A stretch of DNA of 18,425 bases from Hyphomicrobiales bacterium (GCA_028290345.1 JAQGKB010000090.1:1-18425), one strand, 5' to 3'. Shown: positions 1 through 6,748, counted from the first letter of the stretch. Made by a program: numbers and translations. Notes: a model not told the origin generated them from the sequence alone.

Positions 1-1108
1 GCTCAAGTCGCGCACCATCCCTGCGGCCGAGGCCGTCGCCCAGTCTCTTACCAGCGCCGAAGTGCTGTTGGGGGCCGGGGCGCAACAACTGTTCTTCAAA
101 TATTGCTCGACTTTCGATTCCACCAACGAGGGTAACATCGGCCCGGTGGCCGAGGCGCTGCTTGCGCTTGTGGGCGAGCGCCGGACCTTGGCTTGCCCGG
201 CTTTCCCTGCCAATCGGCGGACGGTCTACCAGGGGCATCTGTTTGTCGGTAACGTGCTGCTCTCCGAGAGTTCGATGCGCGACCATCCGCTGACGCCGAT
301 GCGCGACGCCAATCTAGTCCGCGTGCTGCAAGCGCAGACCAGACTCACCGTCAGCCTGATCGCCCACGAAACTGTCCGCGCAGGTATCGATGCAATCGCC
401 TCTGCTTTCGACAAGCTCGATGGCATCGCCATCGTCGACGCTATTGATGATACCGACCTGCGAGCAATCGGCGCAGCGGCGAAATCGCTCAAGCTCGTTA
501 CCGGCGGTTCGGGCGTGGCCATGGGCCTGCCCGCCAATTTCCGCGCGGCGGGACTGCTCGGCCCATTGGCCGCGCCGGCCCAGATACGTGCGCCGGTAGG
601 GCGTGCGGTGATCCTTGCGGGATCCTGTTCCGCCGCAACTCGCCGGCAGGTGGCCGCTGCCATGGCAGCAGGCCATCCGGCGCTGCAGGTCGACGCGCTC
701 GCCATCGCCGGCGGGCGGCTGACAAGCGAAGACGTCGTGAATTTTGTGGCCGCCGCACAGGGAACGCGCGCGCCATTGGTTTATTCCAGCGCGGATCCGA
801 CCGTCGTTGCCGCCGTGCAGGAAAAGCTCGGGACCGCAAAGGCCGGTGCCGTTGTCGAAGATTTGCTCGGTGCCGTCGCCGCGCGTCTCGCCAGTTCCGG
901 ATTCTCCCGGTTCCTGGTGGCCGGCGGCGAAACCTCGGGAGCGGTCGTGGCGGCGCTGGGCGTGAAGGCCCTCGAGATCGGGGCGGAGATCGATCCCGGC
1001 GTGCCGTGGACCCTCTCCACCGGAGCGCGTCCATTGGCACTGGCGCTGAAATCGGGCAATTTCGGCACCGACGACTTTTTCGTGAAAGCCTGGGATGCAA
1101 TCCAATGA
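1..1108 (+). CDS. otnK: 3-oxo-tetronate kinase OtnK (5'-truncated by window edge)
   Basis: The reading frame is open from the first bases of the window (first full codon at base 2), so the start lies outside. About 368 residues are visible, against roughly 410-430 in the family. The visible N-terminal part contains FKYCSTFDST and EGNIGPVAEAL, hallmarks of the DUF1537 four-carbon acid sugar kinases. The C-terminal nucleotide-binding part has VAGGETSG near the end. By family knowledge, OtnK phosphorylates 3-oxo-tetronate (from D-erythronate or L-threonate oxidation) to the 4-phosphate in the cytoplasm. The gene ends in an ATGA overlap with otnC, which supplies the next step, so the two are cotranslated. 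The tetronate dehydrogenase and isomerase of the pathway are expected upstream, outside the window. The family call is secure; the exact sugar acid is not readable from sequence. Confidence 0.93.
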   Translation, partial: LKSRTIPAAEAVAQSLTSAEVLLGAGAQQLFFKYCSTFDSTNEGNIGPVAEALLALVGERRTLACPAFPANRRTVYQGHLFVGNVLLSESSMRDHPLTPMRDANLVRVLQAQTRLTVSLIAHETVRAGIDAIASAFDKLDGIAIVDAIDDTDLRAIGAAAKSLKLVTGGSGVAMGLPANFRAAGLLGPLAAPAQIRAPVGRAVILAGSCSAATRRQVAAAMAAGHPALQVDALAIAGGRLTSEDVVNFVAAAQGTRAPLVYSSADPTVVAAVQEKLGTAKAGAVVEDLLGAVAARLASSGFSRFLVAGGETSGAVVAALGVKALEIGAEIDPGVPWTLSTGARPLALALKSGNFGTDDFFVKAWDAIQ

Positions 1109-1755
1109 TGCCGGCCATCGTTTCCGAAGAAACCCGCCTGCGCGACGAAATCTGCGCCGTCGGCAAAACCCTGTTCGATCGCCGCTATACCCACGGTTCG
1201 ACCGGCAACATCAGCGCAAGACTATCCGATGGCCGCATGTTGATGACGCCGACAAATGCCTCGCTCGGCGAACTCGACCCCGCGCGACTATCGCTGCTCG
1301 AAGCCGATGGCAAATTGGTCAGCGGCGACAAGCCGACCAAGGAAGCCTTCCTGCATTCGTGCATGTACTGCCAGCGCGCCGGGGCAGGGGCGGTGGTGCA
1401 CTTGCATTCAACCCATTCGGTCGCGGTCAGCATCCTCGCCGATGTCGATGCCGCCGATGTGCTGCCGCCGCTCACGGCGTACTATGTCATGCGCGTCGGC
1501 AAGTTGCCCTTGGTCCCGTATTTCCCGCCCGGCGATGCAGCTCTGGCTCGCGCGGTGGAAACCCGGGCCGGCGAGCATCAGGCGGTGCTGCTTGCCAATC
1601 ACGGGCCGGTGGTTTCCGGGGCCACGCTGCGCGAGGCACAATATGCCGTCGAGGAGCTCGAGGAAACCGCACGGCTTTTCCTGATGCTGCGCGGCGAAAC
1701 CCTGCGCCCGCTGACGCTAGAACAGGCCGAGGCCCTGCGCGCCAAAAGCCGCTAG
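1105..1755 (+). CDS. otnC: 3-oxo-tetronate 4-phosphate decarboxylase OtnC (class II aldolase family)
   Basis: This 216-residue protein is a complete class II aldolase/adducin-fold enzyme. HGSTGNISAR (residues 30-39) forms the phosphate-binding region. Glu80 in PTKEAF is the likely catalytic acid. His99, His101 (VHLHSTH) and His166 (LANHGP) are the expected divalent-metal ligands. By family knowledge OtnC decarboxylates 3-oxo-tetronate 4-phosphate to dihydroxyacetone phosphate, feeding glycolysis or gluconeogenesis. The ATG at 1105 shares ATGA with the otnK stop, and a second ATG follows directly, so the start may be either codon. The gene's TAG stop lies in the palindrome CTAG, which also supplies the stop of the convergent citrate synthase gene. 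Other class II aldolases (fuculose- or ribulose-phosphate) look similar, but the otnK neighbour favours OtnC. Confidence 0.92.
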   Translation: MMPAIVSEETRLRDEICAVGKTLFDRRYTHGSTGNISARLSDGRMLMTPTNASLGELDPARLSLLEADGKLVSGDKPTKEAFLHSCMYCQRAGAGAVVHLHSTHSVAVSILADVDAADVLPPLTAYYVMRVGKLPLVPYFPPGDAALARAVETRAGEHQAVLLANHGPVVSGATLREAQYAVEELEETARLFLMLRGETLRPLTLEQAEALRAKSR

Positions 1756-2888
1756 ACCGGCGGACCGATATAGTGCGCCCGCGGCCGGATCAACGTGCCG
1801 GTCGCCGCCTGCTCCAAGGTATGGGCGAGCCAGCCGACGCTGCGCGCCAGCGCGAATAGGATCAACGGTGCGTCGGCCGGCAGGTCATAGGCGGCCGCCA
1901 TCGCTGCCAGCGCAAAGTCGATATTGGGCTTTTCGCCAACCAGGCGCTCCGTCGCCGCGCGCAAGCCGGCATAAGGCTTTGGCAAAGTGAACTGTTCGAG
2001 CAGGGCGCCGGCCCGGCAGTCGCCGTCCGGGTAAAGCCGATGCCCGAAGGATGGGATCGGCCGGCCCTCCGCCAGGGTAGCCCGCACCGCCTGCTCCGCA
2101 CCATTTTCGGCGACAAGTTTGGCCAAGGCCGTGGCGGCAGCGGATGCGCCGCCATGCAGCGGCCCGGTCAGCGTCGCCAGGCCCGCCAGCAATGCGGCCG
2201 CCAATGACGCGCCGGTCGAGGCCGCCACGCGGGTGGCAAAGGTCGAGGCGTTGAGTTCATGATCCGCCAGCAGCACCAGCGCGTGCCGGATAGCGTCGGA
2301 TGCTTCCGGACGGCCCCATGCAGCAGCGGCGCGCTGATGCAGCGGGCCAGGCTTGGGTTGGCCGAGCAGCGCCGTCGCCAGCGTCATCACCAGATCGGCC
2401 GCCTCCGCCTGCAGTGCGGAATGTGAGCGGCCGTAGGACGGCAAATCAGTTGCAGCCCGACGACCCAGAGCCAAAAAGGCGCGCTGCATCGGTGGCCTGT
2501 CTTCCAGAGCATCCGCCGCCTCGGCCTCCGGCCATGCAAGCGAATGCGCTTCCCAAAGCAGTTCCGCGATCTCTTCCAGCGTTGCCCTTTGCGCAAGCGC
2601 CACCGCGTTTTCACCGCGGTAATACAGCCTGCCGGTGACGATCGTCGAAACCGACGACGGCAGGATCGGATCGCCCCAACGGATCGTCTCGGCCGCCACC
2701 GCTTCGGACTTGCGCCGGCCGGCGTGCCGCGCCGCCAGGCGTTTCACGTCCTCGCTGCTGTAGAGGCTGCGGCGCGGGTCCTTGGGGTCGGGTTTCGCTT
2801 GGATGCGCCCTCGGCTGACATTGGCATAAAGCGTCTGCGGCTTGGTGCCGAGTGCCTGCAACGCGTCCTCAGACGTCAGCCAGCCCAT
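1752..2888 (-). CDS. Citrate synthase family protein with N-terminal helix-turn-helix domain
   Basis: The protein has 378 residues. Residues 1-55 (WLTSEDALQALG, then YANVSRGRI and SLYSSEDVKRLA) read as a MerR/excisionase-type winged helix. Residues from about 65 on are a compact citrate synthase: DHELNAST (His210), TGPLHGGA (His245), FGHRLY (His283) and NIDF (Asp324) keep the two histidines and aspartate of the condensing active site, and ARSVGWLAHT keeps the citrate-binding arginine. The NVDFYSG consensus is changed to NIDFALA. The family condenses an acyl-CoA with oxaloacetate; citrate versus 2-methylcitrate cannot be decided here. The gene is divergent from a second citrate synthase and convergent with otnC. 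AGGGAC precedes the ATG at normal spacing. The HTH suggests DNA binding, perhaps autoregulation, which is inference. Such HTH-citrate synthase proteins are, from memory, annotated in other alphaproteobacteria. Confidence 0.88.
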   Translation of the reverse strand: MGWLTSEDALQALGTKPQTLYANVSRGRIQAKPDPKDPRRSLYSSEDVKRLAARHAGRRKSEAVAAETIRWGDPILPSSVSTIVTGRLYYRGENAVALAQRATLEEIAELLWEAHSLAWPEAEAADALEDRPPMQRAFLALGRRAATDLPSYGRSHSALQAEAADLVMTLATALLGQPKPGPLHQRAAAAWGRPEASDAIRHALVLLADHELNASTFATRVAASTGASLAAALLAGLATLTGPLHGGASAAATALAKLVAENGAEQAVRATLAEGRPIPSFGHRLYPDGDCRAGALLEQFTLPKPYAGLRAATERLVGEKPNIDFALAAMAAAYDLPADAPLILFALARSVGWLAHTLEQAATGTLIRPRAHYIGPPV

Positions 2889-2898
2889 GTGTCCCTAC

Positions 2899-2930
2899 AT
2901 TGATCAATTGCATCAAGATTGACGTCAATC
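2899..2930. promoter_or_regulatory. Two palindromes in the divergent citrate-synthase promoter region (candidate operator)
   Basis: The 82-bp divergent spacer contains the perfect 10-bp palindrome ATTGATCAAT (2899-2908) and the perfect 14-bp palindrome GATTGACGTCAATC (2917-2930), whose centres are 20 bp apart, about two helical turns. Both share the half-site ATTGA. Such same-face spacing suits a dimeric regulator. TTGACG inside the second palindrome (2919-2924) could be a -35 element for the rightward gene, with a weak -10 (ATTCAT, 2942-2947) 17 bp on. The binding protein is unknown; the HTH domain encoded to the left is one candidate. Confidence 0.5.
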
Positions 2931-2970
2931 AATATGCACCCATTCATGCGGCAGGAAAAGGAGAATGCTC

Positions 2971-4065
2971 ATGAAGGACGGACTTGAAGACGTGATCGCA
3001 GCACAGACCATGCTGTCCGACGTCGATGGCAACGCCGGCCGGCTGGTCATCCGCGGCCACACGCTGGACGATCTGGTGCAATCCAGCAGCTTCGAGGACG
3101 TGGCGCACCTGCTGTTCGCCGACCTGTTCCCGGATCTGCCCGATGCAGCGGCGCTCGCGGCAGCCCTCGGTTCCGCACGCACCAAAATCTTTCGGCATTT
3201 GGCGGCGATCGATCCGGCCCTGCTCACCCTCTCGCCTGTCGCCGCGATCCGTGCCCTGATGGCCCGCATCGACGATGGCAACGATCTGGTCACGGCCTTG
3301 CAACTGCTCGCCGCTCCCGCCGTGTTCACCGCCGCCATTATCCGGCTCCGCCGCAGCCAGCAGGCGATCGCACCCGATGCCACGCTCAGCCAAGCGGCCG
3401 ATTTCTTGCGCATGGCTTCGGGCCGTCCGCCAACCGCCGAGCAAACTGCCGCCCTCAATACCTATCTCGTCACCGTTTCCGATCATGGCCTGAATGCCTC
3501 GACCTTTGCCGCTCGCGTCGTCGCCTCGACCGGCGCAGGACTGACATCGTCGTCGCTTGCCGCGCTGGGGGCGCTGAGCGGGCCGCTGCACGGTGGCGCA
3601 CCGGGCCCGGTGCTCGATATGCTCGATGCGATCGGTAATCCGCGCGATGCTGAGCCTTGGCTTGAAGCGGCCCTAGCCCGCGGTGAGCGGTTGATGGGGT
3701 TTGGGCATCGCATCTATCGGGTCCGCGATCCGCGAGCGGATGCGCTGAAGGGCGCGCTACGGGCTCTCGCCGCGTCGGGCCAGGTTGTCGAAGGCCGGAC
3801 GGAACTCGCCGAGGCGGTGGAGGCGGCCGCGCTTTCGTTGCTCAAGCGTAAAAAACCGGACCGCCCGCTCGACACGAATGTCGAATTCTATACGGCATTA
3901 CTGCTTGAGGCGCTTGGCTTTCCGCGAGAAACTTTCACCTGCGTCTTTGCTGTCGGGCGCAGCGCCGGCTGGATTGCTCATACGCGCGAGCAGGCCCTGC
4001 ATGGACGCCTGATGCGGCCGCAATCACTTTATATCGGCCCCGCAACTAAGGTGCCGCATAGTTAA
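2971..4065 (+). CDS. Citrate synthase / 2-methylcitrate synthase family protein
   Basis: The protein has 364 residues from ATG 2971, chosen because AAGGAG (2958-2963) lies 7 bp upstream; an ATG at 2965 would touch the ribosome-binding site. It is a citrate synthase without extra domains. DHGLNAST (His172), SGPLHGGA (His207), FGHRIY (His246) and AVGRSAGWIAH (Arg330) match the family. The usual catalytic aspartate position reads NVEFY, so Glu305 stands where Asp is typical. This conservative change occurs, from memory, in several citrate/methylcitrate synthases. The enzyme condenses an acyl-CoA with oxaloacetate in the cytoplasm; substrate preference is not readable. It is a clear paralogue of the leftward HTH-bearing protein (both have DHxLNASTFA, GPLHGGA and FGHR). 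The two may act as a hetero-oligomer or as catalyst and regulator, which is inference. Confidence 0.92.
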   Translation: MKDGLEDVIAAQTMLSDVDGNAGRLVIRGHTLDDLVQSSSFEDVAHLLFADLFPDLPDAAALAAALGSARTKIFRHLAAIDPALLTLSPVAAIRALMARIDDGNDLVTALQLLAAPAVFTAAIIRLRRSQQAIAPDATLSQAADFLRMASGRPPTAEQTAALNTYLVTVSDHGLNASTFAARVVASTGAGLTSSSLAALGALSGPLHGGAPGPVLDMLDAIGNPRDAEPWLEAALARGERLMGFGHRIYRVRDPRADALKGALRALAASGQVVEGRTELAEAVEAAALSLLKRKKPDRPLDTNVEFYTALLLEALGFPRETFTCVFAVGRSAGWIAHTREQALHGRLMRPQSLYIGPATKVPHS

Positions 4066-4224
4066 CAGCGTGAATTTGTGCTTGATGCATTGTTCTGCTG
4101 CGAACAGGAATACTCGGGCCAAACGATGTATTCGCCTGCTAATCTGCTGCTTACCTTCGACCTAAGCCTAAGCATCCAGACCTAGGGTGGAGTGAAACTT
4201 ATCACAGCTCTGCCAATCTTGACG

Positions 4225-4260
4225 CCGTGACCAGTGGCGCGAGTCACGCTTGTGTCACGG
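4225..4260. promoter_or_regulatory. GTCACG inverted/direct repeat cluster (candidate operator)
   Basis: CCGTGAC at 4225-4231 is the inverse of GTCACGG at 4254-4260, and a further GTCACG sits between them at 4243-4248. This gives one left half-site and two right half-sites in 36 bp. The right half-sites are 11 bp apart, about one helical turn. AT-rich, promoter-like DNA begins just downstream. The cluster lies about 165-200 bp before the regulator's ATG. It suits binding by a dimeric or cooperative regulator; no specific protein is indicated. Confidence 0.35.
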
Positions 4261-4359
4261 CCTGTATATTAAGCTTTCATTAATCGTAGGGTTTAGAAGG
4301 ATTTCAGCGTCAGTAAACAAACACAGTAGCCGCCCGACGTAGACTGGCAAGCATAATTA

Positions 4360-4404
4360 CCAGGTCGCGAACAGCAAGAAAAGTTCGTGCGAATCCGTAC
4401 CTGG
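4360..4404 (+). promoter_or_regulatory. Possible 5'-leader stem-loop just before the ribosome-binding site
   Basis: CCAGGT (4360-4365) pairs with ACCTGG (4399-4404). Inside, CGAAC (4368-4372) pairs with GTTCG (4383-4387) around a 10-nt A-rich loop, with CG/CG (4366-4367 with 4390-4391) extending the inner stem past a small bulge. The structure ends two bases before AAGGAGG (4407-4413), so if transcribed it could influence translation of the regulator. No known riboswitch class is recognised. Confidence 0.3.
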
Positions 4405-4425
4405 ACAAGGAGGCAGCGTCTCAAC

Positions 4426-5238
4426 ATGACTCAACCAATTAGCTTGGGTGATCGGCAGTCTTTCAACCCCGGCAGTCACTTGGACCTCGAAAAGAACACC
4501 GCACCTGAAGGCGCGATAGTATTGCTCGCCGAGACCGGCGTGGTGTTCCAAGGCTTGCTGCACGCAACGCAGCAGTCTTTTCCAAACTTCAATGTTACGC
4601 TTTCCGACCAGCTTGTGGACGACGACGATGACCCGCCGGTCGTCCGCATTATCCTCGTTCACGCCGCACTATCCGAGGATTTGGCCGGCGTGGTGCTTGA
4701 TTGTCACAAGCGCTTTCCTGGTACGCCGATCGCCTTGATGGTCGACGATACCCGCAGCGATATGCCCGAATTGGGCGCATTGCTCGATGCCAAGCTGGTG
4801 CAGGGGCTCTTGCCCTTCAGCCTGCAACTCAATGTCTGGCTTGCGGCAATCTGGCTGCTGCTCAACGGTGGCGAGTACTTTCCGATAGCCCTGATGCAGG
4901 GGCCAGGCGGCAGATTGCGCCGGGCCGGCGTGCGTATGCAGATCGAATCGCAGGACAGTGCCGCCATAAAGTCCCTCACTGCCCGGGAGCGGCAAGTTCT
5001 CGAACTGGTCTCGCAGGGCCTGCAAAACAAGCTGATCGCGGCCAAGATGGAACTGTCCGAGCACACGGTCAAAGTGCACGTGCACAACGTCATCCGCAAA
5101 CTGAAGGTGCACAATCGCACCCAGGCCGCCGCGGCCCTTCGTACTGGCGGCATCCGGCACCGCTCGCCCCAGTCGGAGGATTTCGATGGCCCGACGATGC
5201 TGGACGCGCGCAGTTATTTCACGCCCGACGAGTATTGA
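4426..5238 (+). CDS. LuxR/NarL-type transcriptional regulator with degenerate receiver domain
   Basis: The protein has 270 residues from ATG 4426. AAGGAGG (4407-4413) lies 12 bp upstream, rather far but the only good site. Residues 183-238 are a clear LuxR-type HTH: LTARERQVLELVSQG, then SEHTVKVHVHNVIRKLKV. Residues about 28-155 follow a receiver layout, with GLLPFSLQLNVWLAAIWLL matching the last part of NarL receivers, where GYLLKD is usual. The phospho-acceptor region reads IILVHAAL, with His where the aspartate is expected, and the conserved lysine is replaced near LLPF. It therefore looks like a pseudo-receiver that cannot take the usual phosphate. A DDDDD run (about residues 65-70) is also unusual. 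The target is unknown. It is a cytoplasmic DNA-binding protein, next on the strand to a SARP gene. No sensor kinase is nearby. Confidence 0.85.
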   Translation: MTQPISLGDRQSFNPGSHLDLEKNTAPEGAIVLLAETGVVFQGLLHATQQSFPNFNVTLSDQLVDDDDDPPVVRIILVHAALSEDLAGVVLDCHKRFPGTPIALMVDDTRSDMPELGALLDAKLVQGLLPFSLQLNVWLAAIWLLLNGGEYFPIALMQGPGGRLRRAGVRMQIESQDSAAIKSLTARERQVLELVSQGLQNKLIAAKMELSEHTVKVHVHNVIRKLKVHNRTQAAAALRTGGIRHRSPQSEDFDGPTMLDARSYFTPDEY

Positions 5239-5746
5239 CCGCGCACATGCCGGCCCGGTGAATCGGGCCAGTTGGCTCGCAAATCACCCGGTTGTAGTGA
5301 GGCTACCTGGATGCGCGCCGCCCCAAGCGGCGCGCAATCATCTCCGCCGATTTTCCACTTAGGTAAGTAGATGTCGCGCGGCCGGATGCCCTCCACACGG
5401 CCGCCGGCGGTCGATCAATTGGCATCTCGGCACGCTGAGGCGCTGCCCATACACCGAATTGATGCTTTCGAGAAAATAATGCAACTGGATGTTATCACGA
5501 CAACTTTACGGTTGGCGTGATGAACTGCGATGTCTTTTCTGTTATTGTATTCGCTCTGCCATCCAAGAAATCGGCAGAACTGTACACTTGCGTACGGAGT
5601 TTCGATGAGAGAGTGAATAGGGGTAGAGTCGTGCCAATCTCAGTCTCACGTCGAGCGAGATAGAATCGAGAGCTTTGGAAAGACCGCGGGTGGGTACGGT
5701 CGAACCCATCCGGTCTACCTGGCGTTTTTTTAGGTGGTCCTTGTCC
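5239..5746. other. 508-bp intergenic region between the two regulator genes
   Basis: I see no convincing gene. Near its left end are a short stem (GGCCCG 5252-5257 with CGGGCC 5264-5269) and a stronger hairpin at 5312-5336. The DNA from about 5450 to 5680 is AT-richer than the coding DNA around it and probably holds the promoter of the SARP gene, but I cannot place convincing -35/-10 boxes. A TTG-initiated extension of the SARP frame to 5675 and an antisense frame (5542-5826) were judged non-coding. Confidence 0.5.
5312..5336 (+). terminator. GC-rich hairpin after the LuxR-type regulator gene
   Basis: TGCGCGCCGC (5312-5321) and GCGGCGCGCA (5327-5336) form a perfect 10-bp stem with a 5-nt loop (CCCAA), 73 bp after the stop codon. 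No T-run follows, so it is not a classical intrinsic terminator. It may act as a terminator of the T-less kind or as an mRNA 3'-end stabiliser. Confidence 0.4.
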
Positions 5747-6529
5747 ATGAACCGGACATCTAAGGCGTTAAACCCGATCTCTGTAACGCTCTTCGGTGAG
5801 TGTAGCATCTCGGCCGGTAGCCGCATGCTGACCAGCGTACCGTCCGGCTTTTACCGCATCGCGGCCTACATCCTGCTTGCCGGGCGCGATCGGCCGGTGC
5901 TCCGCCAGCGTATCGGACATCTGCTCTGGTCCGAGAGCGATCCGGCGCGGGCCGGGGCCGATCTGCGGCAGGTCCTCGCCCGAATTCGGCGCTATCAGGC
6001 CGAGCATGGATTTCTGTTCATCACTGCGAATGTGACCACTCTTTCGCTATCCGGCGACCCGAGAGTGTTCTGTGATCTTGCCGAATTCCTCGAGCAGCTC
6101 CGCACCACCGATCTCAGCTCCAGCGTCAAGCTCTGCGAACTTTATCGCGGCGAGTTGCTGGAATCACAGGGCTCCGCCGGCTCTGAATTCGAGGAATGGC
6201 TTTTCTTTCAGCGCAGCCGCCTGCGCGACGAGTTCATCGATTTCGTTTCCTTGGCAATCCTACCCGATAGCGGCCTGACGCCGCAGGAGCGCAATTTTTG
6301 CGCGCGCCGCCTGACGGAAGTCGATCCCTGCAACGAAGGCGCTTATCGGGCGCTGATGTGGGGAGCAGCCGAAAGCGGCCAGCTTTCGAAGGTGCGGCAT
6401 CTGTTCGACGTGTGCAGCCGGCGGCTGCGCGACGAACTTGGCGTCGATCCCGATGAGCAGACTGTCGAGCTGTTTCTCAACCTTACCCACCAGGGCAACA
6501 CGCCCGGCCGCACGCAAGCCGACAGCTAA
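5747..6529 (+). CDS. SARP-type transcriptional regulator (winged helix plus BTAD domain)
   Basis: The protein has 260 residues from ATG 5747, preceded at 9 bp by AGGTGG (5732-5737); a longer TTG-start form is unlikely. Residues about 11-105 match the OmpR-like winged helix of SARP/AfsR proteins: ISVTLFGE, then RQRIGHLLWSESDPARAGADLR and a short LRQVLARIRR. Residues about 107-249 match the bacterial transcriptional activator (BTAD) domain, with EFEEWLFFQRSRLRDEF, NEGAYRALMWGAAESG and RRLRDELGVDPDEQTVELF. Family members bind tandem direct repeats next to promoters and recruit RNA polymerase. SARPs are best known from Actinobacteria, with related small BTAD regulators in some Hyphomicrobiales. 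There is no ATPase or TPR extension. A tandem 12-bp repeat lies 158 bp after the stop and before the ABC exporter genes, which makes those genes a plausible target (inference). Confidence 0.86.
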   Translation: MNRTSKALNPISVTLFGECSISAGSRMLTSVPSGFYRIAAYILLAGRDRPVLRQRIGHLLWSESDPARAGADLRQVLARIRRYQAEHGFLFITANVTTLSLSGDPRVFCDLAEFLEQLRTTDLSSSVKLCELYRGELLESQGSAGSEFEEWLFFQRSRLRDEFIDFVSLAILPDSGLTPQERNFCARRLTEVDPCNEGAYRALMWGAAESGQLSKVRHLFDVCSRRLRDELGVDPDEQTVELFLNLTHQGNTPGRTQADS

Positions 6530-6686
6530 CCGGGGGCACCGGCCGGTTGAGGCAGCCCAATCGAAATATGGTTTTCAAATGCTGCATGCCGCTTGGATCG
6601 CCGGAACGCCGGCAACATTGAGCGCGATATAGAGGGCGTGATCCGCCCGGAAGGTGGCAATAACCTATAAAACCTGCCAGCAAATT

Positions 6687-6710
6687 GAGTTAGGTTCCAA
6701 GTTAGGTCCC
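6687..6710 (+). repeat. Tandem 12-bp direct repeat (candidate SARP-type binding site)
   Basis: GAGTTAGGTTCC (6687-6698) and AAGTTAGGTCCC (6699-6710) abut and match at 10 of 12 positions, with the heptamer GTTAGGT repeated exactly 12 bp apart. TAACCT at 6661-6666 and CCAACTT at 6714-6720 are inverted or partial versions. SARP regulators are known to bind heptameric direct repeats spaced about one helical turn apart, just upstream of -35 elements. This repeat has that geometry and lies directly after a SARP gene. Confidence 0.5.
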
Positions 6711-6718
6711 TATCCAAC

Positions 6719-6748
6719 TTGAATCGGGTCAGAAAAAAGCTCTATTGT
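6719..6748 (+). promoter_or_regulatory. Possible promoter of the ABC exporter operon
   Basis: TTGAAT (6719-6724) and TATTGT (6743-6748), 18 bp apart, match the sigma-70 consensus at four of six positions each. They sit 8 bp downstream of the tandem repeat, where an activator could contact polymerase. Motifs this weak occur by chance, so confidence is low. Confidence 0.25.

Larger units (their letters stand above)
4066..4425. other. 360-bp intergenic region upstream of the LuxR-type regulator gene
   Basis: I see no convincing gene here. The DNA is visibly AT-richer than the neighbouring genes. It holds an inverted-repeat cluster (4225-4260), the AT-rich stretch TGTATATTAAGCTTTCATTA around 4262-4281, a possible 5'-leader hairpin (4360-4404) and a strong Shine-Dalgarno sequence (4407-4413). 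TGTTC/GAACA at 4091-4106 after the citrate synthase stop is too short a stem to be called a terminator. Confidence 0.6.

Noticed and set aside
4091..4106. TGTTC/GAACA stem after the second citrate synthase as a terminator
   Set aside because: Only 5 bp with no T-run; too weak to call.
5675..5746. TTG-initiated N-terminal extension of the SARP protein
   Set aside because: ATG 5747 has AGGTGG at good spacing, and SARP winged helices begin only a few residues after the start.
5542..5826. 94-codon minus-strand frame in the regulator gap
   Set aside because: No ribosome-binding site or family resemblance, and it overlaps the start of the SARP gene; probably chance.
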